From NCBI GenBank assembly GCA_902558885.1, contig CACEFQ010000004.1, forward strand, positions 1-64,000: a DNA stretch of 64,000 bases, read 5' to 3'. Origin of the DNA: an uncultured SAR116 cluster alpha proteobacterium (GTDB lineage: Bacteria > Pseudomonadota > Alphaproteobacteria > Puniceispirillales > Marisalimonadaceae). Positions 36,292 through 44,795 of this stretch are shown here, one piece after another. The notes under the pieces were generated by a model. That model worked only from the letters and a program-made list of their open reading frames with translations, had not been told where the DNA came from and searched no databases. The position numbers were made by a program, and so were the translations under genes. The first letter of the stretch is position 1, and the number at the start of each line of letters is the position of its first letter.

Positions 36292-37389
36292 TTAGCTCTC
36301 TTTTAATGCTATTGGAAAATATTTTTCAAATAAATCAATATCTTTGTCTAATCCTACTGTCACTCTTATACACCTATTTTGAGGATATGAATATGGCATT
36401 CTTACAAAAACACCATTATTAATTAAATTTTCAAGTACATTTTTTGCAAATTTACTATCTTTTAAACAATCAATTGCCACAAAATTTGTAAAAGAAGTAA
36501 TAAATTTACAATTATTATTATTAGCAATATCCGCAATTCTATTTCTAGATAACTTTACTTTATTCACCACATCACTAATAAATTCATGATCTTCTAGCGC
36601 AGCTAATGCGCCTACTTGGGAAATTCTTGACATACCAAAATGATTTCTTATTTTTTCAAAATTCAAGATTAAATCTTTTTCTCCTATTGCGTAACCAACC
36701 CTTAATCCAGCCATGCCATAAGCTTTTGAAAAAGTTCTCATTCTAATTACATTTTTTATATCCAATGAAATCTTAGGTACAAAGTTATCATCTACAAAAT
36801 CAATATAAGCTTCATCCAAACATAACATGGTAGACTCTGGAAGATTCTTTATTAATGTTTCAATATCTGAAGGTTTATTAATTGTTCCCATTGGGTTGTT
36901 AGGATTTGATACATATAAAATCTTTGCTGATGTTTCTCTAACTTTATCAAGTAAATTCTGTAAGTCTTCCGTGTCATTACAGAAAGGCACTTTATGAAGA
37001 TTTCCTCCAAATCCCTCTACATGATAATTAAAAGTTGGATACGCACCATCAGTAGTAACAACATTATCTCCTTTTTCTATTATCAATCTAACCAAGTAAC
37101 CTAGTAAGCCATCAATTCCTTCACCTACAACAATATTTTCAAAATTTACTTTATGTTTTTTTGCTAGCGCATGTTTTAAATCAAAATTTTCTGGATCACC
37201 ATACATCCAAACTTCACTTAATTGTTTTTTAATAGCTGAAATTACTTTTTCTGAAGGCCCAAAAACGCTCTCATTAGCTCCAATACGTGCTCTAAAAAGT
37301 TGATTTATACTTCTTTCTTGAGCTTCCGGACCTACAAAAGGTACAGAGGCTGGCAGTTCATTAACAATATCAGTAAATTGGATACTCAA
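36292..37389 (-). CDS. hisC: Histidinol-phosphate aminotransferase-like PLP enzyme
   Basis: 365 residues, fold type I aminotransferase. The PLP lysine is in 'RMRTFSKAYGMAGLRVGYA', the aspartate in 'MLCLDEAYIDFVDDN', the asparagine in 'YVSNPNNPMGTINKP', and the phosphate arginine region is 'RNHFGMSRISQVGAL'. This pattern is HisC-like. It is not beside other histidine genes; neighbours are an SSADH-like gene and a lactonase-like hydrolase, so an unrelated catabolic aminotransferase role is possible. Confidence 0.78.
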   Translation of the reverse strand: MSIQFTDIVNELPASVPFVGPEAQERSINQLFRARIGANESVFGPSEKVISAIKKQLSEVWMYGDPENFDLKHALAKKHKVNFENIVVGEGIDGLLGYLVRLIIEKGDNVVTTDGAYPTFNYHVEGFGGNLHKVPFCNDTEDLQNLLDKVRETSAKILYVSNPNNPMGTINKPSDIETLIKNLPESTMLCLDEAYIDFVDDNFVPKISLDIKNVIRMRTFSKAYGMAGLRVGYAIGEKDLILNFEKIRNHFGMSRISQVGALAALEDHEFISDVVNKVKLSRNRIADIANNNNCKFITSFTNFVAIDCLKDSKFAKNVLENLINNGVFVRMPYSYPQNRCIRVTVGLDKDIDLFEKYFPIALKES

Positions 37390-37467
37390 TCATAACTCCA
37401 CTTGAAATATAATGATTAATTAACACAATTAAAAAAAAAATTAAATTATTGAATAATATACATGTAA

Positions 37468-38400
37468 CTAATTTTTCTTTAACAATGATTTATCTAAATT
37501 ATAAGCTTTAATGGCAGTTTCAGAAAACAAATATTTCTTCTCATCTCTTGAGAATTTTTTTACAATTTTTTTATAATTATTAAATAAGTTGTCAAATGTT
37601 ATTTTAAGTTTACTAACAGGAAAATTGCTTGCAAACATACATCTTTTTGGACCAAAGAAATCTATTAATTCGTAGATTATACCCGCATTCTCGTTGAAAT
37701 TCCACTCTTCCCCTTTTACACCAAATTCAGATAATTTTATAAATGTATTAGGCTCTAAAGATAATGCTTTGATACCCTTCCTCCAAAATTCCATTCCATC
37801 GAGAGATCTATCCCAGGGAAAACCACAATGGTTTATAATAACTTTGGTGTTTGGTATTAATCTTACAATTTTCACTGCTTCTTCTAAATGCCATGTAGGA
37901 ACTCTTAAATCATAATTTAATTTATATTTTTCTAATAATTTTAAACCATTTCTCCAATTTATATCTTGCATAGAACCATCATAAGAATAATTAATAGAGT
38001 TTTTTGCAAGTTTTACATTTGGTTTTGAGCGAATACTTTTAACCATATCAAAACTGGCTTGTTCAGCAATTATTTTCTCTGAGTTTTTGGTATGGAACCA
38101 AGCATGACCTATGATAGCATTTGGATATTTATTCCTTTTAGCTAATTTTTCTATCCATTTTGTTTCACCAACCTGATCATTCCTGTCCCACTCTGCTTCA
38201 CAATGAATAGTACCTATAACCTTATGATTTAGTGAATCCCTCTCATAATCAAAAGGAAGATAATTTTTTCTAATCATTTCGTAATTACCTAAAAAAAAAT
38301 CTGGGTCAATTTTATCGGACAAGAAAGGATAATAATTTTTATCTAAATCCCAAAAATGATGGTGAGAATCAAATATTTCTAAATTTTTATCTTCAAACAT
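37468..38400 (-). CDS. Amidohydrolase family (COG3618/lactonase-like TIM barrel)
   Basis: 310 residues. It starts with 'LEIFDSHHHFWDLDKNYYPF', the HxH metal motif of the L-fuconolactonase/amidohydrolase-2 group. Later conserved pieces are 'IGHAWFH', 'VIINHCGFPWDR' and 'MFASNFPVSKL'; in the last, N stands where this group commonly has SNFP. Probable metal-dependent hydrolase of a lactone or related ring. Its start overlaps the end of the MFS gene by 8 bases, so the two probably serve one uptake-and-breakdown pathway. Confidence 0.8.
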   Translation of the reverse strand: MFEDKNLEIFDSHHHFWDLDKNYYPFLSDKIDPDFFLGNYEMIRKNYLPFDYERDSLNHKVIGTIHCEAEWDRNDQVGETKWIEKLAKRNKYPNAIIGHAWFHTKNSEKIIAEQASFDMVKSIRSKPNVKLAKNSINYSYDGSMQDINWRNGLKLLEKYKLNYDLRVPTWHLEEAVKIVRLIPNTKVIINHCGFPWDRSLDGMEFWRKGIKALSLEPNTFIKLSEFGVKGEEWNFNENAGIIYELIDFFGPKRCMFASNFPVSKLKITFDNLFNNYKKIVKKFSRDEKKYLFSETAIKAYNLDKSLLKKN

Positions 38401-39583
38401 TTTGTATAATACTCATTCTTTTTGTTCTTATTATCAAATAAGAGGATATTATTGAAATACCTGACATAACAAATAAAGCATATAAACATATATTGAAATT
38501 TTGAGCTCCTCCGAAATATATTATTAGAAAACCAGCAAGTCCTCCGGACCCAACCTGAAAGGCACCCATCAAACCACTTGCTGCGCCTTTGTTTGATGCT
38601 GAAGAATTTATTGCTCCAGTCATACTATTTGCTACTGCGAAGCCATTTGAACACCCAAATAACATACATATTAATGACAAAACAAGTGGTCCATTTTGGA
38701 ATATATTATTATTTATAAAAAATAGAAATACAGTACAAAAAGAGCAAATTGTTCCCAAAAGACACATTCTTTCTAAACCAATTTTTGGACTTAATTTACT
38801 ATTTAAAATATTTCCAAAAATATAACCTATAGATGTAAATGAAAACCATATTCCAAACTCTGACATGCTGACACCTTTTCTTTCAAATTCATATGGCATG
38901 AAACCATTCATTGCAAAGAACATAGATGTCTGCATTGAAGTAGTAATCGTAAAAAAATTAAAAGAAAGAGTTTTGATTAATCCTCTATAAACTACAAATA
39001 TATTTTTAAAACTTATGCTTTTAGCTTTTTTTAATAATGTTTCATTTAAAAACAACGACATAGCAATTATCAAAATTAAGCTTATTAAACCTAAAGCAAT
39101 TAAATTAGTTCTCCATCCTAAAAACTCGGCAAGAAACCCTCCAAAGATAAAACAAGAAATTGGAATAACTGCCATTATAGCTGTCATTTTAGACATTTCT
39201 TTTGCTGCCTCTTTTATTTCGTAACAATCACTCAAAATAGTCCTTCCAACAGATAAACATGCTGCAGCGCCAAATCCTTGAAAACATCGAAGTATCAATA
39301 AAATTTCTATATTGTATGATAAGGATGCAAAAAAGGCAGAAATCGAATAGAGCGAAGCTCCCAAGAGTAAAATTGGTTTTCTTCCATATTTATCAGAAAA
39401 TGGTCCAGATAGTATTTGACCAAAAGCTAAGAAAATAAAATATAGTGTTAAAATTAATTGTGTTTTTTCAAAAGATATATTGAGATCATTTTTTATAATA
39501 GTTAATGCAGGCGCTATAATAGTCATTCCAATCACAGGTACAGCGACTATTACTGCCAACAAATTGATATTGGGCTTTTTCAA
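38393..39583 (-). CDS. MFS transporter (Bcr/CflA-like)
   Basis: 396 residues, twelve predicted membrane segments. 'GQILSGPFSDKYGRKPILLL' is motif A, 'RCFQGFGAAACLSVGRTILS' is the conserved helix-4 region, and 'FIFGGFLAEFLGWRTNLIAL' is motif C-like. The layout resembles the Bcr/CflA drug-resistance branch, although such proteins also move metabolites. It overlaps the amidohydrolase gene and follows the VOC gene by 44 bases. Confidence 0.85.
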   Translation of the reverse strand: MKKPNINLLAVIVAVPVIGMTIIAPALTIIKNDLNISFEKTQLILTLYFIFLAFGQILSGPFSDKYGRKPILLLGASLYSISAFFASLSYNIEILLILRCFQGFGAAACLSVGRTILSDCYEIKEAAKEMSKMTAIMAVIPISCFIFGGFLAEFLGWRTNLIALGLISLILIIAMSLFLNETLLKKAKSISFKNIFVVYRGLIKTLSFNFFTITTSMQTSMFFAMNGFMPYEFERKGVSMSEFGIWFSFTSIGYIFGNILNSKLSPKIGLERMCLLGTICSFCTVFLFFINNNIFQNGPLVLSLICMLFGCSNGFAVANSMTGAINSSASNKGAASGLMGAFQVGSGGLAGFLIIYFGGAQNFNICLYALFVMSGISIISSYLIIRTKRMSIIQNV

Positions 39584-39627
39584 ATTTTACTACCATTCTG
39601 ATAATTATTTTTAATTATAAATTAAAG

Positions 39628-40050
39628 TTATTTTTCTTCTATTTCGTGAACTTCAATTACATTTCCATCTGGATCATGAAAAAATATTTGTTTCCACCCT
39701 GCAACTGCAGTATCACCCCAATCTGAAAAATTGATATTTAATTTATTTAAATGTTTTTTAAAAGCTTCTAAGTCATCTGTTCGGTAAGCTATATGCCCTT
39801 TTTCAAGTGGATTGATTGTGTGACCAGTTTTAAAACAAACATCCAAATCTTTTTCTGCTAGATGTGTTTGTATTTTACCATCTGATACAAAAGCAACGTC
39901 TCCAGAATAACCTTTTTTCTTCTCTAAAATAGGTAATCCCTCAGTTTCTGTTTTAAGTTTCATAACATTTAAATAAAAATCATTCATTTCATCTACTTTA
40001 TCAGTAGACAAATTTATGTGGTGTAATTGGAGATTCATATTTGCCATCAT
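39628..40050 (-). CDS. VOC family (glyoxalase-like) protein
   Basis: 140 residues, a vicinal-oxygen-chelate fold: 'LQLHHINLSTDKVDEMNDFY' at the N-terminus supplies a first metal histidine; 'GHIAYRTDDLEAFKKHL' and 'IFFHDPDGNVIEVHEIEE' give the second half and metal glutamate. Probable metal-dependent isomerase, dioxygenase or epimerase; reaction unknown. Three nearby ATGs (40050, 40047, 40038) leave the start slightly uncertain. First gene of the VOC-MFS-amidohydrolase group. Confidence 0.82.
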   Translation of the reverse strand: MMANMNLQLHHINLSTDKVDEMNDFYLNVMKLKTETEGLPILEKKKGYSGDVAFVSDGKIQTHLAEKDLDVCFKTGHTINPLEKGHIAYRTDDLEAFKKHLNKLNINFSDWGDTAVAGWKQIFFHDPDGNVIEVHEIEEK

Positions 40051-40124
40051 TTAAAGTTAATTATAGATTTATAGTTTTAATTATTAACAAGTTAAAAAGC
40101 AATTCATTAAATTTATAAAGTAAT

Positions 40125-40200
<76 letters not shown>

Positions 40201-40219
40201 TAAAAAGGTTTTGACATAC

Positions 40220-40248
40220 TTGATAAGCCCTGAAAAAGTTTTGGTCAA
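40220..40248 (-). promoter_or_regulatory. Predicted promoter for tRNA-Asp
   Basis: On the minus strand TTGACC (40243-40248) and TATCAA (40220-40225) are exactly 17 bases apart, and the start point would fall about 12 bases before the tRNA. The -35 is one base from consensus. Confidence 0.6.
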
Positions 40249-40283
40249 GAAAAGATTAAATTTAACATCAAAATTAAAAAAAT

Positions 40284-40802
40284 TTATCTATTTTTTTTAA
40301 ATAATTGAGGAATAAAACTTAAATTTTTAGAAAAAACTATAAACTCTATTGATAAGGCGAAAATAATTGTGCTTAGTAATGTGTTTGTAAAGAATGGTAA
40401 TGCCATTATGTAGCATGTTATTAGACCTTCAAGTGTCTGATGATATAAATCACCACTAAACCAAACGCCAAAGTTAGAAATCATAAAAAATGCTATAGCA
40501 CCTATGAAACTCGCAAATAGTCTAGATAAAGTATTTTTACTATATTTAGAAATTAAACCAATTAAAGCTAGACTTCCCCAAGTCCAGATTAACAAACTAT
40601 GGAAACCTATAAAGTAATCAGTTATTGCAAAGGCTAATAAAATAAAAGGTATACACCACAACCCAAAAAAAATTGGTAAATAAAGAGCCATTGCTATAAC
40701 AGGTGTAAAATTTGGGGGGTGCGGAAGAAATCTAAAAAGAAATAAAACCGCAATTGAACTAAATAGAACTAAACAATAGTGTAAAAAAATTTTATTTTTC
40801 AT
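40284..40802 (-). CDS. DUF6580-like membrane protein, possible S-component-like
   Basis: 172 residues with five to six membrane segments. 'PPNFTPVIAMALYLPIFFGL' and 'ILLAFAITDYFIGFHSLLIW' match the pattern (N-F-x-P-V, S/T-D-x-x-I-G-F-H) of DUF6580, whose membrane plan resembles substrate-binding S components. It lies 46 bases after the cobalamin-riboswitch-controlled TonB receptor and should be on the same transcript. A role in carrying cobalamin or a precursor across the inner membrane is an inference from context. No ECF ATPase or T component is nearby. Confidence 0.75.
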   Translation of the reverse strand: MKNKIFLHYCLVLFSSIAVLFLFRFLPHPPNFTPVIAMALYLPIFFGLWCIPFILLAFAITDYFIGFHSLLIWTWGSLALIGLISKYSKNTLSRLFASFIGAIAFFMISNFGVWFSGDLYHQTLEGLITCYIMALPFFTNTLLSTIIFALSIEFIVFSKNLSFIPQLFKKNR

Positions 40803-40848
40803 AATCTATTAAATAAACCTTTAAAAAAATTAACTCAAGATTAAAATT

Positions 40849-42819
40849 TTAAAATTCTGCCTCAATCTCCAGGCCTATTGTTCTTCCTGCCTGAGGATAA
40901 ACATAACCGACATTACCAGTTCCTATAATTAAATTAGTGTAGTATTTTTCATCGAAAACGTTATTTACAAATGAATTGAAAGTGAAGTTTTTAAATTTAT
41001 GAGAATAATTTATATCAGAAATATGATATGATTTTGATTTTGGAAGAAGATAATTATCATCGTTACCTGCTCGAGTTTTACCAAAATATTTATAAGAATA
41101 ATTAAATTTTGAGTTTTTATCTATTTCGTAGTTTAAAGTTGCGTTAGCTCTCCATTTTGGAACATATGGTGTTTCGTTTCCTTTAAAGGCACCTTTAGTG
41201 ATATAGGAGTTAATAAATGTACTATTAGCATTAAAATCAACTTTTTCTGATATTTTTTTGTCTAATTCTAATTCTATACCTTTATGCACTGATGGATCAT
41301 AATTTTCATTTGCAAATGAAGTAGGATTATAAAATATTTGATTTTTAATTAATGTTTTGAATACAGATATTTTATATCTTTGATCACTCAAATTATGCTC
41401 ATACCCAAGCTCAACTTCGTGTGAAAATTGATGTTTCAATGGATTTACATTAGTTGACGGACCAACAGTAATAATTTCATCTAGCCTTGGCGATCTATAT
41501 GAACGAGAAATATGTCCAAATAATTTATTCTCGTTTGCAATATTATAATCAGCACCTAAAGACCATGCGTAATTGTCTTCTTTATTAGACAACACCAAAA
41601 TTTTTGGTGATAACTGATTGAAGACTTCTATATCATAATGATGAGATCGAGCTCCTACTTCATAATTTAAACCTTTAATTTTTTTATCTTTTATATTTAA
41701 AATCATTGAAGGCTCAACGATCGTTTGCTCAGCTTTATTTATATATTGAGTATATTGCCAGTTATTTGCATCAACTTTATAAGTTGAGTTATAAATATTA
41801 AATCCAAACTTTTTAGTAATACCTGAGTCAGACGAACTTTCATTATTTGTATATTGAGAATTTAAATGTGTAGTATTTAAAGTAGTTTTACTTTTATATC
41901 TAATACCCCAACTTAACATTGAAGAATATTGATCTTTATTTTCAAGTCTTAAATTAGTAGAAAATTTATTATTATCAGGAAGATTTAGTTCTTTACCTAG
42001 TTTTAATGATGTAATTTTTTCTGTTCCAAAATCTTCAGAAAATCTTGAGTATTTTGGAGTTGTGTAAAAATCTGTTAGCAAAATACTTCCTGGAAGACGG
42101 GTTTGTTCATCAGTATGTTTAAATTCTATAAATGATCTTGAACTATCATCATTAAATTTTGTCAAATTAAATCCAAAAGAACTTTGATCATAATCACTAT
42201 TGTTTCTATAACCATCAGTTTCAAAATTAGTTAATGAATAATCAACTACAAAATCGTCAAAGTGTTTTATTGAAGTTATAATTTGCTTTTTAGTATTAAA
42301 TGATTTCAAAGAATTTTTTATTTGAAATTTATCTTTTAAGTATAATCGGTCTTTAGTAATTATATTTATTGCACCAGCTGTGGCTCCGTCACCAAATAAA
42401 ACGCTTGCAACACCACCTTTTATAATTTCTATCTCTTGTACATCTTCCATCAAAATTCTAGAAAGATTAGCACCTGCAATAGTCATATCAGATATCCGTG
42501 TTCCATTTATTAATATTAATACATTCCTTGTTGCTTGCTCTCCAAATCCACGAATACGTACTGATGATTTAACATCTACACCAGAATACAAATTTTCAAA
42601 ATTTATTCCTGAAAATTTACTCAAAAGTTTACCTAATGGTAAATGAGAGTTTTCTCTTATTATTTTATTATTTATAATTGTAGTAGAGCTACCAACTACG
42701 TTTTTATCAATTATAGTTGGATATATTGTTATTCTAAGAGGAATTTTCTCTTCTGAAAAAGTTAATTTTACGTAAAAAAAGTTAAATGTAAGTAAAGTTA
42801 ATATTAAGATAAAACGCAT
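40849..42819 (-). CDS. btuB: TonB-dependent outer-membrane receptor (BtuB-like)
   Basis: 656 residues with a signal peptide (about 1-22). The plug domain is clear: 'RIRGFGEQATRNVLILINGT', 'EIEIIKGGVASVLFGDGATA' and 'GAINIITKD'. The rest is beta-barrel, ending in the TonB-receptor C-terminal pattern 'YPQAGRTIGLEIEAEF' with terminal phenylalanine. 'FVNNVFDEKYYTNL' is the conserved penultimate-strand motif. The upstream cobalamin riboswitch identifies it as a vitamin B12 or corrinoid receptor. BtuCDF genes are not in the window. Confidence 0.9.
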   Translation of the reverse strand: MRFILILTLLTFNFFYVKLTFSEEKIPLRITIYPTIIDKNVVGSSTTIINNKIIRENSHLPLGKLLSKFSGINFENLYSGVDVKSSVRIRGFGEQATRNVLILINGTRISDMTIAGANLSRILMEDVQEIEIIKGGVASVLFGDGATAGAINIITKDRLYLKDKFQIKNSLKSFNTKKQIITSIKHFDDFVVDYSLTNFETDGYRNNSDYDQSSFGFNLTKFNDDSSRSFIEFKHTDEQTRLPGSILLTDFYTTPKYSRFSEDFGTEKITSLKLGKELNLPDNNKFSTNLRLENKDQYSSMLSWGIRYKSKTTLNTTHLNSQYTNNESSSDSGITKKFGFNIYNSTYKVDANNWQYTQYINKAEQTIVEPSMILNIKDKKIKGLNYEVGARSHHYDIEVFNQLSPKILVLSNKEDNYAWSLGADYNIANENKLFGHISRSYRSPRLDEIITVGPSTNVNPLKHQFSHEVELGYEHNLSDQRYKISVFKTLIKNQIFYNPTSFANENYDPSVHKGIELELDKKISEKVDFNANSTFINSYITKGAFKGNETPYVPKWRANATLNYEIDKNSKFNYSYKYFGKTRAGNDDNYLLPKSKSYHISDINYSHKFKNFTFNSFVNNVFDEKYYTNLIIGTGNVGYVYPQAGRTIGLEIEAEF

Positions 42820-42835
42820 TTAGATATAACCTCCA

Positions 42836-42861
42836 GCAAAAAATTATAGAGCTTAAGCTCT
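42836..42861 (-). terminator. Hairpin between cobalamin riboswitch and btuB
   Basis: A 14-base perfect palindrome agagcttaagctct (42848-42861), followed on the minus strand by ATAATTTTTT (42847-42838). It lies between the aptamer and the btuB ribosome binding site 'ggagg'. It fits the position of an intrinsic terminator in the expression platform. With an AT-rich stem and little loop it could instead act in translation control. Confidence 0.55.
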
Positions 42862-42935
42862 GAACAAATTTTGTCGCTAGACGATATATAACACGTGCCA
42901 TCCACTCTACCCGGAGTTTGACAAAGCGACTGTCA

Positions 42936-43107
42936 ATGGCAGGTCTCCTGGCTTATGCTTCATTGTTTAGGCAACCTTCCCAGAAAATTTCCAGTGGTAT
43001 TATAGCCTTCACTCAGCATTTACAGTTGCGGGGACAGCTTTGGCTTAGAATTCAAATGAACTACCAAATTCCCATTTTAAGCTTGAAGAAATCTCCGAAG
43101 CACCATA
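42936..43107 (-). promoter_or_regulatory. Cobalamin (AdoCbl) riboswitch
   Basis: On the minus strand the conserved elements appear in order: 'ggtgcttcgg' (43103-43094 region), 'gctgtccccgcaactgtaa' (near 43037-43019), 'accactggaaattttctggg' (near 42996-42977), 'aaggttgcc' and the B12-box 'aagccaggagacctgcc' (42954-42938). This is a complete cobalamin aptamer. It lies about 115 bases before the btuB start and would shut off receptor synthesis when the coenzyme is plentiful. It fills most of the gap between btuB and the divergent epimerase gene, the one spacer over 300 bases. Confidence 0.95.
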
Positions 43108-43168
43108 AACATTTAATAATTAAGTTTATTTAAGTAAAAAATGCAAGAATAAAAAAAAAATTTGAATT

Positions 43169-43996
43169 ATGAAGTTAACAATTATTGGAAATGGCTATAC
43201 AGCAAAGTTTTTAGCTAAAGAAGCTTTAAATGCTGGTTATGAAGTTTCTATAATAACAAGAAATATTTCAAATCCTGAAAAAAATATACATTACCTAAAT
43301 TTCTTTGATTCTAACAATGTTGAAAAAAAATTAATTTATGAAAATATTGTATCGACTGTGCCATTCAATGAAGAAGGTTTGGATCCTGTTTTAAAAAAAT
43401 ATAGAAAATCAATTTCTTTAAATAAAAACAGTATTATTTATTATTCTGCTACATCAGTATATGGAAGCGGAATAGTTGATGAAAGTTCAAAACCATCCCC
43501 CAAATATAAAAGAGGGATAACAAGACTTAGTTGTGAAAAAGAATGGGTTAAAGCTAATTTACAAACCTCAATTTTTAGAATATCAGGTATTTATGGTCCA
43601 AACAGGCACCCTATGATTAAATATCTCAATGGAGATAATGAAATTGTAGTTAAAGAAGATTATATTCCCAATAGAATACATGTAGAAGATTTATCATCAC
43701 TAACTCTTCAATTTTTAAATAAAAAGTGTAAAGAAAAAATTTTAAATATAAGTGATCAGAAAAAAATAAGTAATTATGATGCAATAAAATTCGTTAGTAA
43801 TGAACTAAATTTAATAAAACCAAAAGTTGTAAAATACGATCCAAAAAAAGTTTCTAAAATGTTAAAATCTTTTTATGAAGTTAATCGGACTGTGAAAAGT
43901 AATATCATTAATTATAAGATAAGTTATAAATTCAAATATCCAAATTATAAATTAGCTTTACTCGGTTTGACTAAATCATTATTAGATAGTGATTAA
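43169..43996 (+). CDS. NAD-dependent epimerase/dehydratase family protein (YeeZ-like)
   Basis: 275 residues, close to the length of YeeZ. The Rossmann motif is 'MKLTIIGNGYTAKFLAKEAL'. 'IYYSATSVYGSGIVDESSKP' gives the S/T and Y of the extended SDR site; 'SIFRISGIYGPNRHPM' and 'RIHVEDLSSL' match this group. The GxGxxxxxL form, rather than GxxGxxG, is typical of YeeZ-like proteins. Substrate unknown. Divergent from btuB. Confidence 0.78.
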   Translation: MKLTIIGNGYTAKFLAKEALNAGYEVSIITRNISNPEKNIHYLNFFDSNNVEKKLIYENIVSTVPFNEEGLDPVLKKYRKSISLNKNSIIYYSATSVYGSGIVDESSKPSPKYKRGITRLSCEKEWVKANLQTSIFRISGIYGPNRHPMIKYLNGDNEIVVKEDYIPNRIHVEDLSSLTLQFLNKKCKEKILNISDQKKISNYDAIKFVSNELNLIKPKVVKYDPKKVSKMLKSFYEVNRTVKSNIINYKISYKFKYPNYKLALLGLTKSLLDSD

Positions 43997-44017
43997 ATTT
44001 CACCTAGGATAAAACTT

Positions 44018-44794
44018 TTGTCAAAAATTTCAAAAAATTTTCAAAAAATTACATTTGTCAAACATTGGACTGAAAATTTATTTTCTTTTCGTATTACACG
44101 ACCAAAAGGTTTTAAATTTAGATCAGGTGAGTTTGTCATGATTGGCCTACCTGACAGTAATGATAAGCCAATATTGAGAGCTTATTCAATTTGTTCACCA
44201 AGTTGGTCAAAAGAGTTAGAGTTTTATTCAATTATTGTTAAAAATGGACCTTTAACTTCAAAATTAAAAAAAATAAAAATTGGTGATGAAATTATTATGA
44301 TGCCTAAATCTACAGGTACACTAGTTTTAGATGCATTAAAACCTGGGAAAAGATTATTTTTACTTTCGTCAGGAACAGGGTTTGCTCCATTTGCAGCACT
44401 TATAAGAGAACCTGAAACTTATGAAAAATTTGAAAATATAATTGTAACACATACATGTAGATTGATTAATGAATTATCTTATAGTCAAAGTATAATTCAA
44501 GAATGTAAGAATGATGGATTAATTAAAGAATTTATAGATAATAAATTATTAAGCTATCATTCTACAACCAGGGATGATTATATTTTTAAAGGAAGGATTA
44601 CTGAACTTATATCATCAGATAAATTATTTAATGATTTAAAAATTAACTCAATTTCATCCGACGATAGATTCATGTTTTGTGGGTCAATGGGCTTAAATAA
44701 TGATGTTAAAAAAATTATGTTAGAAAACAACTTCCATGAAGGAGCCAATAATCATCCTGGAGAATTTGTTTTAGAAAAGGCTTTTGTAGGTTAA
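44018..44794 (+). CDS. fpr: Ferredoxin-NADP+ reductase
   Basis: 258 residues. The FAD site is 'PILRAYSICSPSWSKELEFY' (RxYS motif) with 'KNGPLTSKLKKIKIGDEI'; the NADP domain is 'LFLLSSGTGFAPFAALIREP' and 'RFMFCGSMGLNNDVKKIM', ending with 'VLEKAFVG' as in proteobacterial Fpr. The start is TTG at 44018 with 'taggat' upstream. It exchanges electrons between NADPH and ferredoxin or flavodoxin in the cytoplasm. Tail-to-tail with the SDR gene, one base apart. Confidence 0.92.
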   Translation: MSKISKNFQKITFVKHWTENLFSFRITRPKGFKFRSGEFVMIGLPDSNDKPILRAYSICSPSWSKELEFYSIIVKNGPLTSKLKKIKIGDEIIMMPKSTGTLVLDALKPGKRLFLLSSGTGFAPFAALIREPETYEKFENIIVTHTCRLINELSYSQSIIQECKNDGLIKEFIDNKLLSYHSTTRDDYIFKGRITELISSDKLFNDLKINSISSDDRFMFCGSMGLNNDVKKIMLENNFHEGANNHPGEFVLEKAFVG

Positions 44795-44795
44795 A

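Noticed and set aside
42918-43133. Plus-strand 71-residue reading frame in the btuB upstream gap
   Set aside because: It lies entirely over the cobalamin aptamer on the opposite strand, has no ribosome binding site and its sequence is not protein-like.
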